Notes: generated by a model not told the origin, from the letters alone. DNA of 64,000 bases from Temnothorax longispinosus (GCF_030848805.1 NC_092359.1:10184623-10248622); one strand, 5' to 3'; shown: positions 31,306-41,958, counted from the first letter of the stretch. Made by a program: numbers and translations.

Positions 31306-31428
31306 TTATAATTTTCCTTGCCAGTCCCAGTAAGTGTACCGGTGGTTAAGCCTGTCTCGTCTATTACAAGGTGTGTATTATTGCTTAATTGGAGAATACC
31401 ACTTGTCAATCTTGCATTCATAATCCTT
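31297..31428 (-). CDS. MCMBP: MCMBP exon 5, 5' part
   Basis: Begins after TTTTCAAG with RIMNARLTSGILQLSNNT and LVIDETGL, strongly conserved in MCMBP (LVIDET). Conserved coding ends at the target duplication (31306-31316). With the GT donor inside the inserted element the exon runs to 31297; with the GC donor it ends at 31322. Unspliced reading meets TAG soon after. Confidence 0.78.
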
Positions 31429-31510
31429 CTTGAAAACAATGCGAATATATTCATCATACGTGATATATCGTGCATACTGACAATGTGCATTCAACGAGAG
31501 ACAAACTTAC

Positions 31511-31690
31511 TTCGGAATTAAAGCCAGTTCATTAAAATTTTCCAAAGTCATCTCCAAAAAGTGACTTTTCTTTACAAATAATTTTAGAAAGTTATAAAAC
31601 TCTTTCGGGAAGATTTTGAGTTTACTCGCTGGAAAATTCGTTATGTTCAACGGAAATGTACCGAGACAAAAATAATCTTTTCTCATATAT
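31511..31690 (-). CDS. MCMBP: MCMBP exon 4
   Basis: 180 nt between TTTTAG and GTAAGT, one base in and two out. It encodes YMRKDYFCLGTFPLNITNFP through ENFNELALIPK, matching the central MCMBP region. No lesion. Confidence 0.82.
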
Positions 31691-31771
31691 CTAAAAACAT
31701 TACAAAAGATGAAATATTACAGAAATAACACACTCAGATGTATATTTCTATAAAGGTATTAAAAAAATTAC

Positions 31772-32100
31772 ATTGTAGAAAGCAGGTGACATATCAAATA
31801 ATCCGCAGCTAAGCTATTTCCAAATAGCAATTGACTTAATATTATGTGCAAATTACTCCTGATGAGCTGTGCTTTAGACATTATTTCCGGAGCATTAAAA
31901 ATTTTAGGTTTTGTGAGCTTAATTATTTTTACTGTGTGTAACCGAGGTACTAGGGAAGCCGGTGGATTATGAGTATGTATTTCGGCTTCGTTCATTTTAT
32001 CATCTGAGCCATGAATAGTACTTAATATTGGATCCAACAATATAAATACTAATATTACATCGATAACCTGGTACAGTTTTAAGATAGTCTCATCATAAAC
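31772..32100 (-). CDS. MCMBP: MCMBP exon 3
   Basis: 329 nt between TTTTCAG and GTAATT. It starts VYDETILKLYQVID, continues with DPILSTI and HNPPASLVPRLH, and ends FGNSLAADYLICHLLST, all signature MCMBP segments. Phase 0 start fits exon 2. Confidence 0.85.
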
Positions 32101-32174
32101 CTGAAAAGTATTAAGAAAATATCAATTGAGAAAAATATACATCATATATATTTTTTTATTTAATATAATTTACC
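32101..32174 (-). other. MCMBP intron 2, original part next to exon 3
   Basis: AT-rich intron remnant ending in the exon 3 acceptor. It starts with the target repeat (GGTAAA on the minus strand at 32169-32174), the second copy of the one at the exon 2 donor. Confidence 0.6.
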
Positions 32175-32276
32175 TTTAGGTTAGGTTAGGTAAAAGGGAG
32201 TGGTCAATTATAGTGACCGTTCACTCGGAGACCTGAGGTCCATTGTGATATCCTACGATAAACCCTTAACCCATCT

Positions 32277-33137
32277 TTACCACCTTGCTCCGAAACATTT
32301 CCAGTTCCTTGCGAAGTTCATCATTTTATTAATCTCCATCTCTACTGCGTCTTCCAGTCCATCCAGAAATTCCTGTCCCATTATCTGGAAGCGTCGGTTT
32401 ACTAGGGCTGGGGCACCGACACAGCAGATGCTCAATTGTTTCTTCTTCCTCGTTGCATTCTCTGCAGTAGTTGTCATTTGTGATTTTCCATTTCTGGAGG
32501 TTCACTCCGACCGCACAGTTTCCTGTGATAACTCCCGCCGCTATGCGAACCAGGTTTTTCTTGTGTTTCAGTAGTTGCCCAGTCCTACTGTTGTCTATCT
32601 TGGGCCATAGATTTCGGGCTATATCGCAATCGTTCCGGTTTTGCCAAATTTCTTTTTGTTTCTCCAGTATGATTTCCTCTATATGGCATCCTTCAGTGAA
32701 CTGATCGGTGGTAGTGGGGAGTCTATAACTTCCGCATCGCTCCCCCTCGCCCCTAGCTTTGCCAGTCCGTCCGCGCCTGTGTTCCCTACCACATTTCTGT
32801 GGCCGGGGACCCAGCGCAGACCGACCCCGTCGCCGCGGATCCAGGACAGTGCTTTTTGGCAACTCATTACTACCTTTGATCTCACCGTTTTTGATGCAAT
32901 ACTTCTGAGCGCAGCCTGACTGTCAGAGTAAATTATGACATCCCCTAATGGTTTGCCGCTCGCCCTGATTAGCCTAGCTGCCTCCCCTATTGCACAGATT
33001 TCTGCCTGTATGGCGCGGCAGCCATTCTTTAGTCTGTATGACTTTTGGATGTTGAGCGCCTCAGAGTAGATTCCAATGCCTGTGCCCGTTTTGGTTACGG
33101 AGGCATCAGTATAGATAGACTGATGTCTCATGTTCAT
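32277..33137 (-). pseudogene. LINE RNase H and C-terminal zinc motif
   Basis: RNase H motifs are visible: SIYTDASVTKTG, a Glu in AIQAEICAI, IYSDSQAAL and WVPGHRNVVGN, then the C-terminal CRECNEEEETIEHLLCRC motif common in LINE ORF2. The frame changes at about 32700-32720 (between 32679-33137 and 32329-32862) and again near 32400. Confidence 0.8.
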
Positions 33138-34525
33138 TTATCACTGAGTTATCCTCCCAGTCCTCTCTAGAAGGGTGTATGTTAACACACCCCTCAAAGT
33201 TGTACCTGGCAACTAAGTAGTCCGTTGGATTATTCAATAAGTTTGGTCCTTTGTTACCACTCAGCTTTCCGATCTTTTCTACTATTCTTGAATGTCCATA
33301 GTTAATCGGCTTCCAGAGGTTTGACTCCCTGAGCCTTACGGCTCCTTTTGCTGCCTGGCCTTTAACGTACAAATCGAGTGGTTGTAAGTTCAAAATTGCC
33401 TCTAATGCAGCTTGTGCTGTGTTATTCCTCACTCCTGTGATACCCAGGGCTGCAAGCCTTTGCACCTTGGTAAGGCTCTTTTTATTTACTTCCTTATTCA
33501 TGGCTTCCCACCAGATTAAAGCTCCATATGTAATGATCGGTCTTATTACCGCAGTGTACATCCAGTGTATGATGTGCGGCATCAGACCCCATTTTCTTCC
33601 AAACATTTTCTTACATGCATAGTAACCAATCATTCTTTTCCTCATCCTTTCCTCCACGTTCCTTTTCCATGAGAGTTTGGAGTCTAAGATGATTCCGAGG
33701 TATTTAGTTTCCTTTGAAAGTGTGAGTGCCCTTCCCTCCAATTTTGGGGGTGTAAATTTGGGTATTTTATCTTTTCTTCTTTTATCCTTTTATCATATGC
33801 TCTACCCTCAATGTTTCTAAGGCCTCTTTAATAGATTCAGTTTTGTCGTTATTAAAAGCTCCTTCTATGTCCAGGAATGCAGCCAAGGTGTATTCCTTGT
33901 CCCTGAGGGATTTTTCAATTGTTCCGACAACCGCGTGTAGTGCACTTTTAACTGATTTATTTCTGAGATAAGCATGTTGCATTTTGCACAGATTTTCTAT
34001 GTTTGTGGTCTCTTTTATATGCATGTCTATCAGTCTCTCTAGTGTCTTCAACAGAAACGACGATAAACTAATAGGCCTAAAATCTTTTGGTGTAGTATGA
34101 CTCGGTTTACCAGCCTTGGCTATGAACGCCACCCTTACTTCTCTCCATCTTCTTGGTATGTAGCCTAATTCAAGACATTCCACGAAGATTCTTTTTAGCA
34201 TCCCAATGATGTTGCTCGGAGATTTTTGTAGCATGATAGCCAGTATCCCATCCAAGCCCGCAGACTTGTACGGGCCAAAAGAATGTACTGCCCATAATAT
34301 TTTCTCCTCTGTGATGATCTTTTCCGCCATCGTTTTTCTCTCTGTGAGGGTCACCAATTCCCCCTGTTTGCGGAAACCATCCTTTTTTACGTCTTTGTAA
34401 TTGATGTTCCCACATCCAAAAAAATGGGTGCTCATAAGAAGATCCAGGGTCTCGCTGTTGGATTCAGTCCACGAGCCATCCGGCTTCATGATGTTGCTTG
34501 GGATCACTGGATCCTTTGATAGCAC
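33106..34525 (-). pseudogene. LINE reverse transcriptase with the catalytic core deleted
   Basis: The N-terminal RT part (34525-33782) has AGLDGI, VAFIAKAGKP and DFRPISLSS. The next part (33741-33106) begins after the palm with ETKYLGIILDSKLSW. The segment that should carry the YADD/FADD box is missing; the join near 33760 is a short A-rich stretch and an in-frame stop. Internal deletion is the simplest reading. Confidence 0.75.
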
Positions 34526-34602
34526 CCTTCTGAGCCTTGCAGCCTCGCTAGTATCTACAAGGGATTCACTGAACTCCTTAAACGATTCCCATTTTGCTTC
34601 TC

Positions 34603-35560
34603 TTATTTTATACTTAAACTCATTGAAACTGCGGTTTTATATATATCCCAGCTCTCTTTTGTTTTGTCCTTTTTTGCATTGTTATAGAGCTTCCTTCTTT
34701 CCGTCCTTAGTTGCTTGAGCTCCCCATTCCACCAGGGTTTGGTGGCCTTGCGTGAGCGGCTAACAGGGCAAGATTTTTTGAAAGCTCTCGTTAATGCATC
34801 TCCTAGTTCACTAACTAAAGTCTCTATTTCCTCGATTGATGGGTGCTTTGACATTTGGGACCTTGGTTCCCCATCCACGTACCCCTCCACGAGTTTGCTA
34901 AACATTTCCCAATTCGTTCTTTTGGGGTTCCTAAAGGGCTTGCTAATTGGGACCGCGCGGTTTATTCTAAACAGGATTCTCCTATGATCTGAGAAGGATC
35001 GTTTTAAGGAAACCCTCCAGTCCTCAACTATCAACCCCTCCTCGCCTGTGGTCAAGGTCAGATTTATCACCTCTTCTCTAACCTTGTTTACAAAAGTCGG
35101 TATGTTGCCTGTATTGCAAACGGTCAGGTTATTTGTAAGAATGAAATCCATTATTGACTCACCTCTCTCATTTATGTCCTTGCTTCCCCATTGGATGTGA
35201 TGTCCATTGGCATCGCATCCTATCACCAGTTGTCTGCCCTGCTTCCTGGCTCCAAGTTTTAGACGGCCTCTGGTGGTGGTTCAGCCTCGTCGTATGGCAT
35301 GTATGCGGAAGCCAGAAGAAGCTTCGTGTTCCCCTGGCTCTCGCAGGTTGCCACGGTCAGGTCATTTGTGCTATACTGTTAGTAGTGTGAGTTTTAGAGA
35401 TCTCTTTGCCACTACACACGTTCTTTTCTTACCTGCAGTCTGAGAATGTAGCAGGGTATACTCTTTAGTCCTCAGTCCTCGAACACTGTCCTTTGCAAGC
35501 CAAAGGCTCTTGGACCAGAGTTACGTCCACATTCTCTTCAGTCATGAGCATCATCAAATC
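34603..35560 (-). pseudogene. LINE endonuclease region
   Basis: The C-terminal half of an exonuclease-endonuclease-phosphatase domain (34603-35226) shows GCDANGHHIQWGS and SFSDHRRILF. The N-terminal half, including VDVTLVQEP near 35520-35550, is in other frames. Apurinic-type endonucleases nick the target DNA; this one is frame-broken. Confidence 0.75.
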
Positions 35561-35588
35561 CTCCGTGGCCGCCTCGCAGTGATTCAGA

Positions 35589-36240
35589 TTAATCTGAACC
35601 ACCCGAAGTCCTGGCCGTCTCGCTGCTCTTGTCATTTGGAAGCCTCGCTTTCAGCGTACCCAAGCCGAATTTAATGCTTCCTTTTGACTTCCTGAGAGAC
35701 TTCAAGGACTCGCCATCGATCGTAAAGACGAAGTCCTTTTCTTTGCTATTTTGGCTCTTGGCCGATGAAATGATCCTCCAGCTTTGGGTCTTTAGGCCTT
35801 TATTCTGCTTTCCCAAAATCTTCACCACGGTATCGTCCCCTTCCGGAACCGGAGATGGGATCCACAGCGAGATTTTCTTTCTCAGCGGCAGTTGTGACAT
35901 CTGAATGACCTCGAGTTGGGCCCCCTGCCAGAGTTTGCCGCAGCTGCCGATGACTTGCGTTAGAAAGTCACTTGACTTTCTGTTGCTGCATCCAACAATT
36001 TTGACTCCCTTCTGCCAGCCGGCCCCGTCGAAGTCGATCTCCTCGCAACCGTCGCTATCCAGCTCGGCTATGGCCAGCAGGATCCTCGACTCCACCTCCA
36101 TCCACCTTTCGGCCGTTATCCTGCTATCCGGATCAGAACGATCTATGATGGCAATCTGACATTCCTCGGGCGAATCGAAGCTTATCGAGGGTTTGACCCT
36201 TTTCGTTTCGCTTTCCTCTCCGTTGCCCGATCGCACCCTT
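35589..36240 (-). pseudogene. LINE ORF1, open to the insertion junction
   Basis: About 217 open codons from the junction, with AERWMEVESRILLAIAELDS and KLWQGAQLEVIQMSQLP, resembling arthropod DUF4780-type ORF1 proteins. By chance it is in frame with MCMBP exon 2 across the junction, so a 310-codon chimeric frame (35589-36521) can be read. I see no separate start codon context for ORF1, so it may be 5'-truncated. Confidence 0.65.
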
Positions 36241-36245
36241 TTTAC

Positions 36246-36539
36246 CGTTTTCCTTTCAGAAGGTGGCAAATTGGGTTTGTCTGGCTTTGGAGATTCCACC
36301 GTAGCGTTGAGACTTTCTCTTTTTTTTGTAACAGGTTCCGAGCAATCCATTTCCTCTGAGTCATTATCATCCAAACTCCTTTTAATGATACTATTGTTGT
36401 GTGTCGTTGTATCAGACGTCCCTGTATTCGTACTCTTTTCCTTTGCCCAGTCATTTAACCCAGGTATAGAAATCACAACGTAAGTTTGTCTCTCTGAGTT
36501 TTTATTCTTGTTGGAATACAACGATATTTCTTCGTGCGG
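36246..36539 (-). CDS. MCMBP: MCMBP exon 2
   Basis: 294 nt (98 codons, phase 0 at both ends). It starts after GTACAG with PHEEISLYSNKNKNSERQ, continues YVVISIPGLNDWAKE, the conserved MCMBP core strand, then an acidic and Ser-rich linker with a KKRE basic patch. The donor ACG/GTAAAA lies in the LINE target repeat, so the boundary survived insertion. Joined to exon 3 it gives SERKT-VYDETI, the expected continuity. Confidence 0.78.
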
Positions 36540-36618
36540 CTGTACTCAAAATAAAAGTTAATAAACACTACTATAGACGAACATTCGATAGATATTATGT
36601 TTCTGTGATAATGTGTAT

Positions 36619-36735
36619 ATCTGAGAGCGAGCGTGGCGTAGCAGACAGCGCACTGGTCTGCTAAACCAAAGGTTCGAAGCCAGTCCTGGTAGAACCAGGT
36701 CCGACTCGGACTGTTGCGCCATTGAAATGAAATGA
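36619..36735 (+). mobile_element. tRNA-derived SINE with a 13-bp target duplication
   Basis: Flanked by TGATAATGTGTAT at 36606-36618 and 36736-36748. It contains an A-box-like GTGGCGTAGCAGACAGCG, a TGGTCTGCTAAACCA hairpin like a tRNA-Ser(GCT) anticodon arm and the B box GGTTCGAAGCC. It ends with GAAATGAAATGATGA. Transcribed by RNA polymerase III in related families; LINE-dependent. Confidence 0.8.
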
Positions 36736-36875
36736 TGATAATGTGTATGCAGTATTTATACGTGAGAAAAACTGTTCTCATAGCATCCCACATCTGATCT
36801 GCATGTTATTTTAATCTAGACTCTGCTTCTTATCCGCTGCTCATGTGGTAGCAGGGACAACACATTTCTGATAAG

Positions 36876-37002
36876 CACTGAGAGAAACCCATTTTAGTTG
36901 AATCAACTAAAATCTTTTGGTTTACCAAAAATTTGGTTAACATAACAAAAAATTTTCCAACCAAAAGATTTAGTTGATTCGACTAAAATGGATTTCTCAG
37001 TG
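36876..37002. mobile_element. MITE with CACTGAGA ends
   Basis: Ends CACTGAGAGAAACCCATTTT and AAAATGGATTTCTCAGTG are inverted, and long inner arms include AGTTGAATCAACTAAAATC. It lies in MCMBP intron 1. A target duplication is not clear. Confidence 0.7.
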
Positions 37003-37069
37003 GTTTCACAGAGTCACATAAAATGGCTTCTAACATATACAAGAAAAATCAAAAACAGAGATAATTTAC

Positions 37070-37342
37070 CAGACATCGAGCTGCATCCATATACATCCCG
37101 CATCTAATGTTACTCTCCCCCGTGTCTGTGTTCTTTATCTCGGGCTTAAAATAATACTCAGGATTATACATATCCTGAATTATCCCTCGGAATCTGACCA
37201 ACTCTTTATCTTTGATACCGTGTAATCGAGCATTGTTCAACAACGGTAGTTCCATCAGTGCATCTGAACCTTCCAAAATTTGCTGACAGTTCGATTGATT
37301 TGCGACATAGTACTCCGGCGTCCAATTCTTTATCTCGATCAT
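37070..37342 (-). CDS. MCMBP: MCMBP exon 1
   Basis: 273 nt from ATG to donor GTAAAT. It encodes MIEIKNWTPEYYVANQ and then LVRFRGIIQDMYNPEYYF, the most recognisable MCMBP motif, ending MYMDAARCL, which continues as PHEEIS in exon 2. The Met at 37342 has no stop-free extension that I can support, and the length before the RFRG motif is plausible for the family. No promoter is obvious upstream. Confidence 0.82.
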
Positions 37343-37474
37343 ACAAAAGAAGTAAAATAAAATATTATTCTATTAAAACATAACTTCTTTATATCAATTA
37401 TAGAAAACATTAACTTTGTTTATTTAATTATAAACATTTTTTGTTCTTATATTTTTAAATGAAAGGAACATAAT

Positions 37475-38371
37475 GTGTTGGGGATTCCCGCAATGAATTA
37501 TTGTAAAAATTTGTATCCGTCCATTACATATACTGCGATATACTTTTCGTTGCTTCTCACGCAAAATTATCTATAAGTTCGGAAACGCCAGAAGGAGCCG
37601 ATCCGCGCCGAAGGCGAGCGCGCGTCAGCACATCCCCACGCGGCTCGCCCGACCGCCGGCCTCCCTCTCAACGAACGCCGCGCCGGGGTATTTAAGCTGA
37701 CGCTCCGACAGGAGCCGGCACTTCGTCTACCCCACGGCATTCCGCTGCTCCTGACGAAGCCTACCCTCCAGATCCTAGGGCGACACGCAAAACGAGGTCC
37801 AGAGTATAAGCCCCGACTGAGCGTTCTCAGGTGTCCCCGAAACTCCATCGAACTTAATCCCGACGGCCACGGTCCAACGAGATCGAGCGTGCTCAGCCTC
37901 GTAACGAGAGTTCTCGTTACCATAGCCCCGGGAATCTGCAATCCTCCACTATACTTATCGCGTCTCCGCCCGCGTGCTAATACCGTGCCATGTACCGCGC
38001 CGCGTAGTAGAGATCATGTTGGAACACCTCGCTTCCGTATGCATCTTGTAAAGGACCGCGCTCCGTGAGTCCGTCACATCGCTCGAAGGAACACCGCGCT
38101 TTCGCATGCATCTTGTAAAGGACCGCGCTCCGTGAGTCCGTCAAATCGTGCCGCGTGCATCAGCACTACCATTTTCTGTATGGACCGCGCTCCGTGAGTC
38201 CGTCAGATCGCGTCGAGCGCATTCGCATTACCATTATCTGTACACACCGCGTTCCGTCACTCTATATCTATTATATCGAATAAACATTTATTGTACGTTA
38301 CAAGCTAATTACTATTCTTGGGCCTTCTATTCAACCTCCTAACCCGGCGAGCTCATCCGCGTGCAACTACA
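37475..38371 (+). repeat. LTR-like GC-rich repeat with internal duplications
   Basis: The segment starts TGTTGGGGATTCCCG and contains near-identical units of about 75 bp (GCATCTTGTAAAGGACCGCG at 38042 and 38109; a GACCGCGCTCCGTGAGTCCG word recurs three times). AATAAA is at 38278. It looks like an LTR or its fragment, but I could not confirm ends or a target duplication. Open frames inside are not supported. Confidence 0.4.
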
Positions 38372-38852
38372 ATACTCGGTCGTTTCATAATTGAAAAAAC
38401 AAAGCGAAGCCGCACCTGAGATCTCGCGTCTTCTCTAGACGGATCCGGCGTTCCGTTCGGCGTACTCATTACGCGCACGAACACAATGTCTTTATAAGGT
38501 CTAGTACAAATAAAAATTACTTTTTATTTGACCCCACACAATGATGTTACAATCGTCCCGAATATGGTTTTGAACTTTGACTTAAAATTTTTAATAATAA
38601 AATGCCAAAAATGATTAAGTAATATAATTATTATAATAAGCAAAAATAATAAAACTCAAATATAAACTAAAAGAAAAAGTACTTACTTGCAGTGGATATA
38701 TTATATTAAAAGTTTACTGGCCTCCAAAATTACTTTACGGCCTTAAAAACATATTTTATTTATTCCACACGTCCACTCAATACCCAGACCGCAGGCGTTC
38801 ACCCTGATAACCGCCAACGATAGAAAACGATAAAAAATTTCTTATCGTTTTT
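38372..38852. other. Unassigned AT-rich interval
   Basis: No supported gene or repeat. Confidence 0.4.
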
Positions 38853-39100
38853 AATATGGTTAGTGAATTGTTTATTTACGGTACTCTATCAGAAACTCAC
38901 GTTACAAAATACTTGGAATCTTATCGTAAATGTCTTATCAGCTGCACATCAGTTTCTATCGTTTTTAATGCGGTTAGTGAATCGTTTATTTACGATACTT
39001 CATCAGAAACTCACGTTACAAAATACTTGGGATCCTATCGTAAATGTCTTATCAACTGCACATCAGTTTCTATCGTTTTTAATATGGTTAATGAATCGTT
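38853..39100 (+). repeat. Two tandem units of about 118 bp
   Basis: GGTTAGTGAATTGTTTATTT to TCAGTTTCTATCGTTTTTAA repeats once with few changes. The 193-codon open frame across it is a repeat effect: the second copy repeats the peptide ETHVTKYL. Confidence 0.75.
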
Positions 39101-39189
39101 TGAATCGATTTTAGTCAATCCATTTCAATCGTTACGAATAGGAATCAGATTCATACCGATTCATTTCTTTCAATCGGTTTTTATCATTT

Positions 39190-39320
39190 TGAAGAACGCC
39201 GCGGGAACGGGGCAACTAGCGCCAGGAGTCGGAGGCCACTGGGCTCGGTGTTCGGTGTCCGGGGCGGCTACCGCCGCGCCAGGAGGTCCTTATAGGAAGA
39301 GATCCCTCCAGTTACGATAC
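39190..39320. other. GC-rich block between tandem repeats
   Basis: About 130 bp of GC-rich sequence (GGGGCAACTAGCGCCAGGAG and following) unlike its AT-rich flanks. I do not recognise it. Confidence 0.3.
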
Positions 39321-39456
39321 TGGATTTCTCTGCTTTTTGCCTCGCAGGGGGTCTGCATATATATTATGACTAGATGTATTTTAAATATGAGAAGCGCTTT
39401 CCATCATGCGCGACCTAGCGGCATTGTCGCGTACTAATCGCCGATTGGTTGATGCT

Positions 39457-40212
39457 GATTCAATTTATATCATTGATATACGATAAAAAACGAACCGATT
39501 TGCTGCTGTAAAGAGAAGATGATAAGTTGTATGTCAGAAAATCCTGATAAGAAACGATAGATGTATCGGTTCGGTTAAGTCCGTATAAATATCGACGAGA
39601 TGTCTATCGTTTTAACCTTATAAAAACGTATGCAAAGTAGAAGGTTTTCAAATGATTCAATTTATATCATTGATATACGATAAAAAACGAAACGATTTGC
39701 TGCTGTAAAGAAGATGATGTTATATGTCAGAAAATCCTGATAAGAAACGATAGATGTATCGGTTTGGTTAAGTCGTATAAATATCGACGAGATGTCTATC
39801 GTTTTAACCTTATAAAAACATATGCAAAGTAGAAGGTTTTCAAATGATTCAATTTATATCATTGATTACGATAGAAAACGAACCGATTTGCTGCTGTAAA
39901 GAAGATGATAAGTTATATGCCAGAAAATCCTAATAAGAAACGAAAGATGTATCGGTTTGGTTAAGTCGTATAAATATCGACGAGATGTCTATCATTTTAA
40001 CCTTATAAAAACATATGCAAAGTAGAAAGCTTTCAAACGATTCAATTTATATCATGGATATACGATAGAAAACGAACCGATTTGCTGCCGTAAAGAAGAT
40101 GATAAGTTATATGTCAGAAAATCCCGATAAGAAACGATAGATATATCGGTTCGGTTAAGTCATATAAATATCGATGAGATGTCTATCATTTTATTCTTAT
40201 ATATCCGTATTA
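39457..40212 (+). repeat. Satellite: four units of about 190-197 bp
   Basis: Units begin GATTCAATTTATATCATTGA at 39457, 39654, 39846 and 40039 and contain ACGATAGATGTATCGGTT. Differences are mostly substitutions and short indels. The surrounding 38.8-40.5 kb shares TATCGTTTT words, suggesting an older, more decayed array. Confidence 0.85.
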
Positions 40213-41824
40213 ATGCATACGGTAAAATTATCACCATAAATAACGATATATATTATATCGTGTAAATATGCGATTGATTCAGACGGGCAATAATTGTACA
40301 TATAGAAAACGATTCATAACTATAAAATTTGTATAATTATTTTCTTATTATCGGATCTAAAACGATAGAAACCGATTCGATTCGATTAATGTTTTATCTG
40401 TCTTCTAAATATGCAACGATAGAACCGATAAGATACGATTAAAAACGATACAGATATAGCCGTTTTTTCGTTTTCTATCGGAGATGGTTACCAGATATCT
40501 ACCACTTGGGTTTCAATTTTTTTTTAGAATAAAGGTACTACTCACCCACTCTTGGGTTTTTTCGAGGTACAAGGATATTACGTACCATTTGGGTTTTATT
40601 AATATTTTTGAATTTAAAATTATAATGATACTACCACTTGGTACTTTTCAAGGCAACAATTAACTACGCGTGTACTTGGCGCTTTTTTTACCTTTTTGAT
40701 ACATATATACAGGGTGTTCCAGGTCAGGTCAATAAAATTACAGGGTCTTATAGGAAATTGAATTTGGAGCAAAAAAGTTCTTATAAATATAGGTCCAGAA
40801 ACGCTTCGCGCAGAGTTCGTCGAAGGACGAACGAACGAGGCGCAAAGAGCAAAAAAAGCAGGATAATGAGGAGGCTGCTTGTCAAAGGAATAAGTATTCT
40901 ATGGCCCAGGCATCAACGATGCTGCGTAAGATTAAACAAATTTATTCAACAATTTATCCACAGCATGCAGCTATTGTTTCTCAAAACAGTGTTTTGAAAA
41001 TCAGTACCAGAAGTATCTCGGAGACTATAGTAAACCGATTTGCATGAAATTTTTTACAGCTACTCTCAATACACAATAGTACTAAAAAATTCAAACTAGT
41101 AAAATAAATAAATAACTAATAGTTATAAAATTTGCTCTGATGATTAGTAGACAAAAGCCTCTCATCAGTAGACAATTATGACAAACATTTGTGTCAAATA
41201 TGAAGTTAATCGAATAACGTTCTCAACTTATTGTTACAGTTTTAAAAAATGTTATTCTAAAAAATGGACACAATAATGTTAATGCTCATTATAAAATATA
41301 ATTTTTTTATACTAAGATATTGTGCATATTAAATGTACTTAACAAACATATAATAAAAAATCCATACTTCTATTAATTTATAACTTTTTACAATTTGACC
41401 CAAATTTTTCCTAATTTTTACTTCTGTTAGAGTCCTGTAACTCATCCTTAATAGTGTAAAATATTGCATTGGTTGCATCGCGTTGGTTCTATGAATGTTA
41501 ATTGAAATAAAAAATAAATGACATTTTGAATAACCGCTCAATCGCTATACAATCTTCCGTGAGCCATTTATACAATAATATATTCAAAAAGTGAATTATA
41601 TATGGTAAACTGAACTTTTAATCAAAATATATTTTTTTAATAATGAACTAAAAGTATAGGCTCTCTACTGAATATTTTTTTAATTTTTATATTGTAGTAG
41701 CTTATATTTAAAAATAAGCATGACTACCAGTGTTAAAATTTTTTTGAAATGGTAGCTCTGATATACTTTACACGCAGTGAACCATATATTAAACTAGATT
41801 AAACTTAGAATCTGAACTTGACAC
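40213..41824. other. AT-rich interval with a TE end
   Basis: TATACAGGGTGTTCCAGGTC near 40706 is a terminal word seen on many insect transposons. A 119-codon frame at 40638-40997 has no recognisable domain. The remainder is featureless. Confidence 0.35.
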
Positions 41825-41825
41825 A

Positions 41826-41958
41826 GCCTGCGTTCGTTTTCTTCCACTGGGAACATATGTACTATATAAAAATCTATAATATACGTAACGTATCCTATAT
41901 ACTTTTAGTATAGTACATGCTCTCAGTGGGAGAAATTGGGAGAAAACGAACGCAGGGA
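41826..41958. mobile_element. MITE with CCTGCGTTCG ends
   Basis: GCCTGCGTTCGTTTTCTTCC and GGGAGAAAACGAACGCAGG are inverted ends around an AT-rich core. Confidence 0.7.

Larger units (their letters stand above)
32175..36240 (-). mobile_element. R1-clade-like LINE, 4066 bp, with a TTAGG-type 3' tail
   Basis: Non-LTR element with ORF1, endonuclease, RT and RNase H remnants. On the minus strand it ends CCTAACCTAACCTAAA, then the target repeat GGTAAA. The other copy of GGTAAA lies at 36241-36246 beside MCMBP exon 2. ORF2 is broken by frameshifts and lacks its RT core, so the copy is dead. Its 5' end may be truncated, because ORF1 is open from the junction. Confidence 0.75.
36540..37069 (-). other. 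MCMBP intron 1
   Basis: GTAAAT...GTACAG, 530 bp. It holds a SINE (36619-36735) and a MITE (36876-37002); the rest is plain AT-rich intron. Confidence 0.7.

Noticed and set aside
35589..36521. A single 310-codon gene
   Set aside because: The N-terminal 90 codons are MCMBP exon 2 and the rest is LINE ORF1; the target repeat and phase place the boundary at 36246/36240.
36838..36875. A further MCMBP exon remnant reading CVVPATT on the minus strand
   Set aside because: Exon 1 joins exon 2 in frame with full continuity, so no extra exon is needed.
38856..39437. 193-codon frame
   Set aside because: The peptide repeats itself because the DNA is a tandem duplication; the remainder crosses an unrelated GC-rich block.
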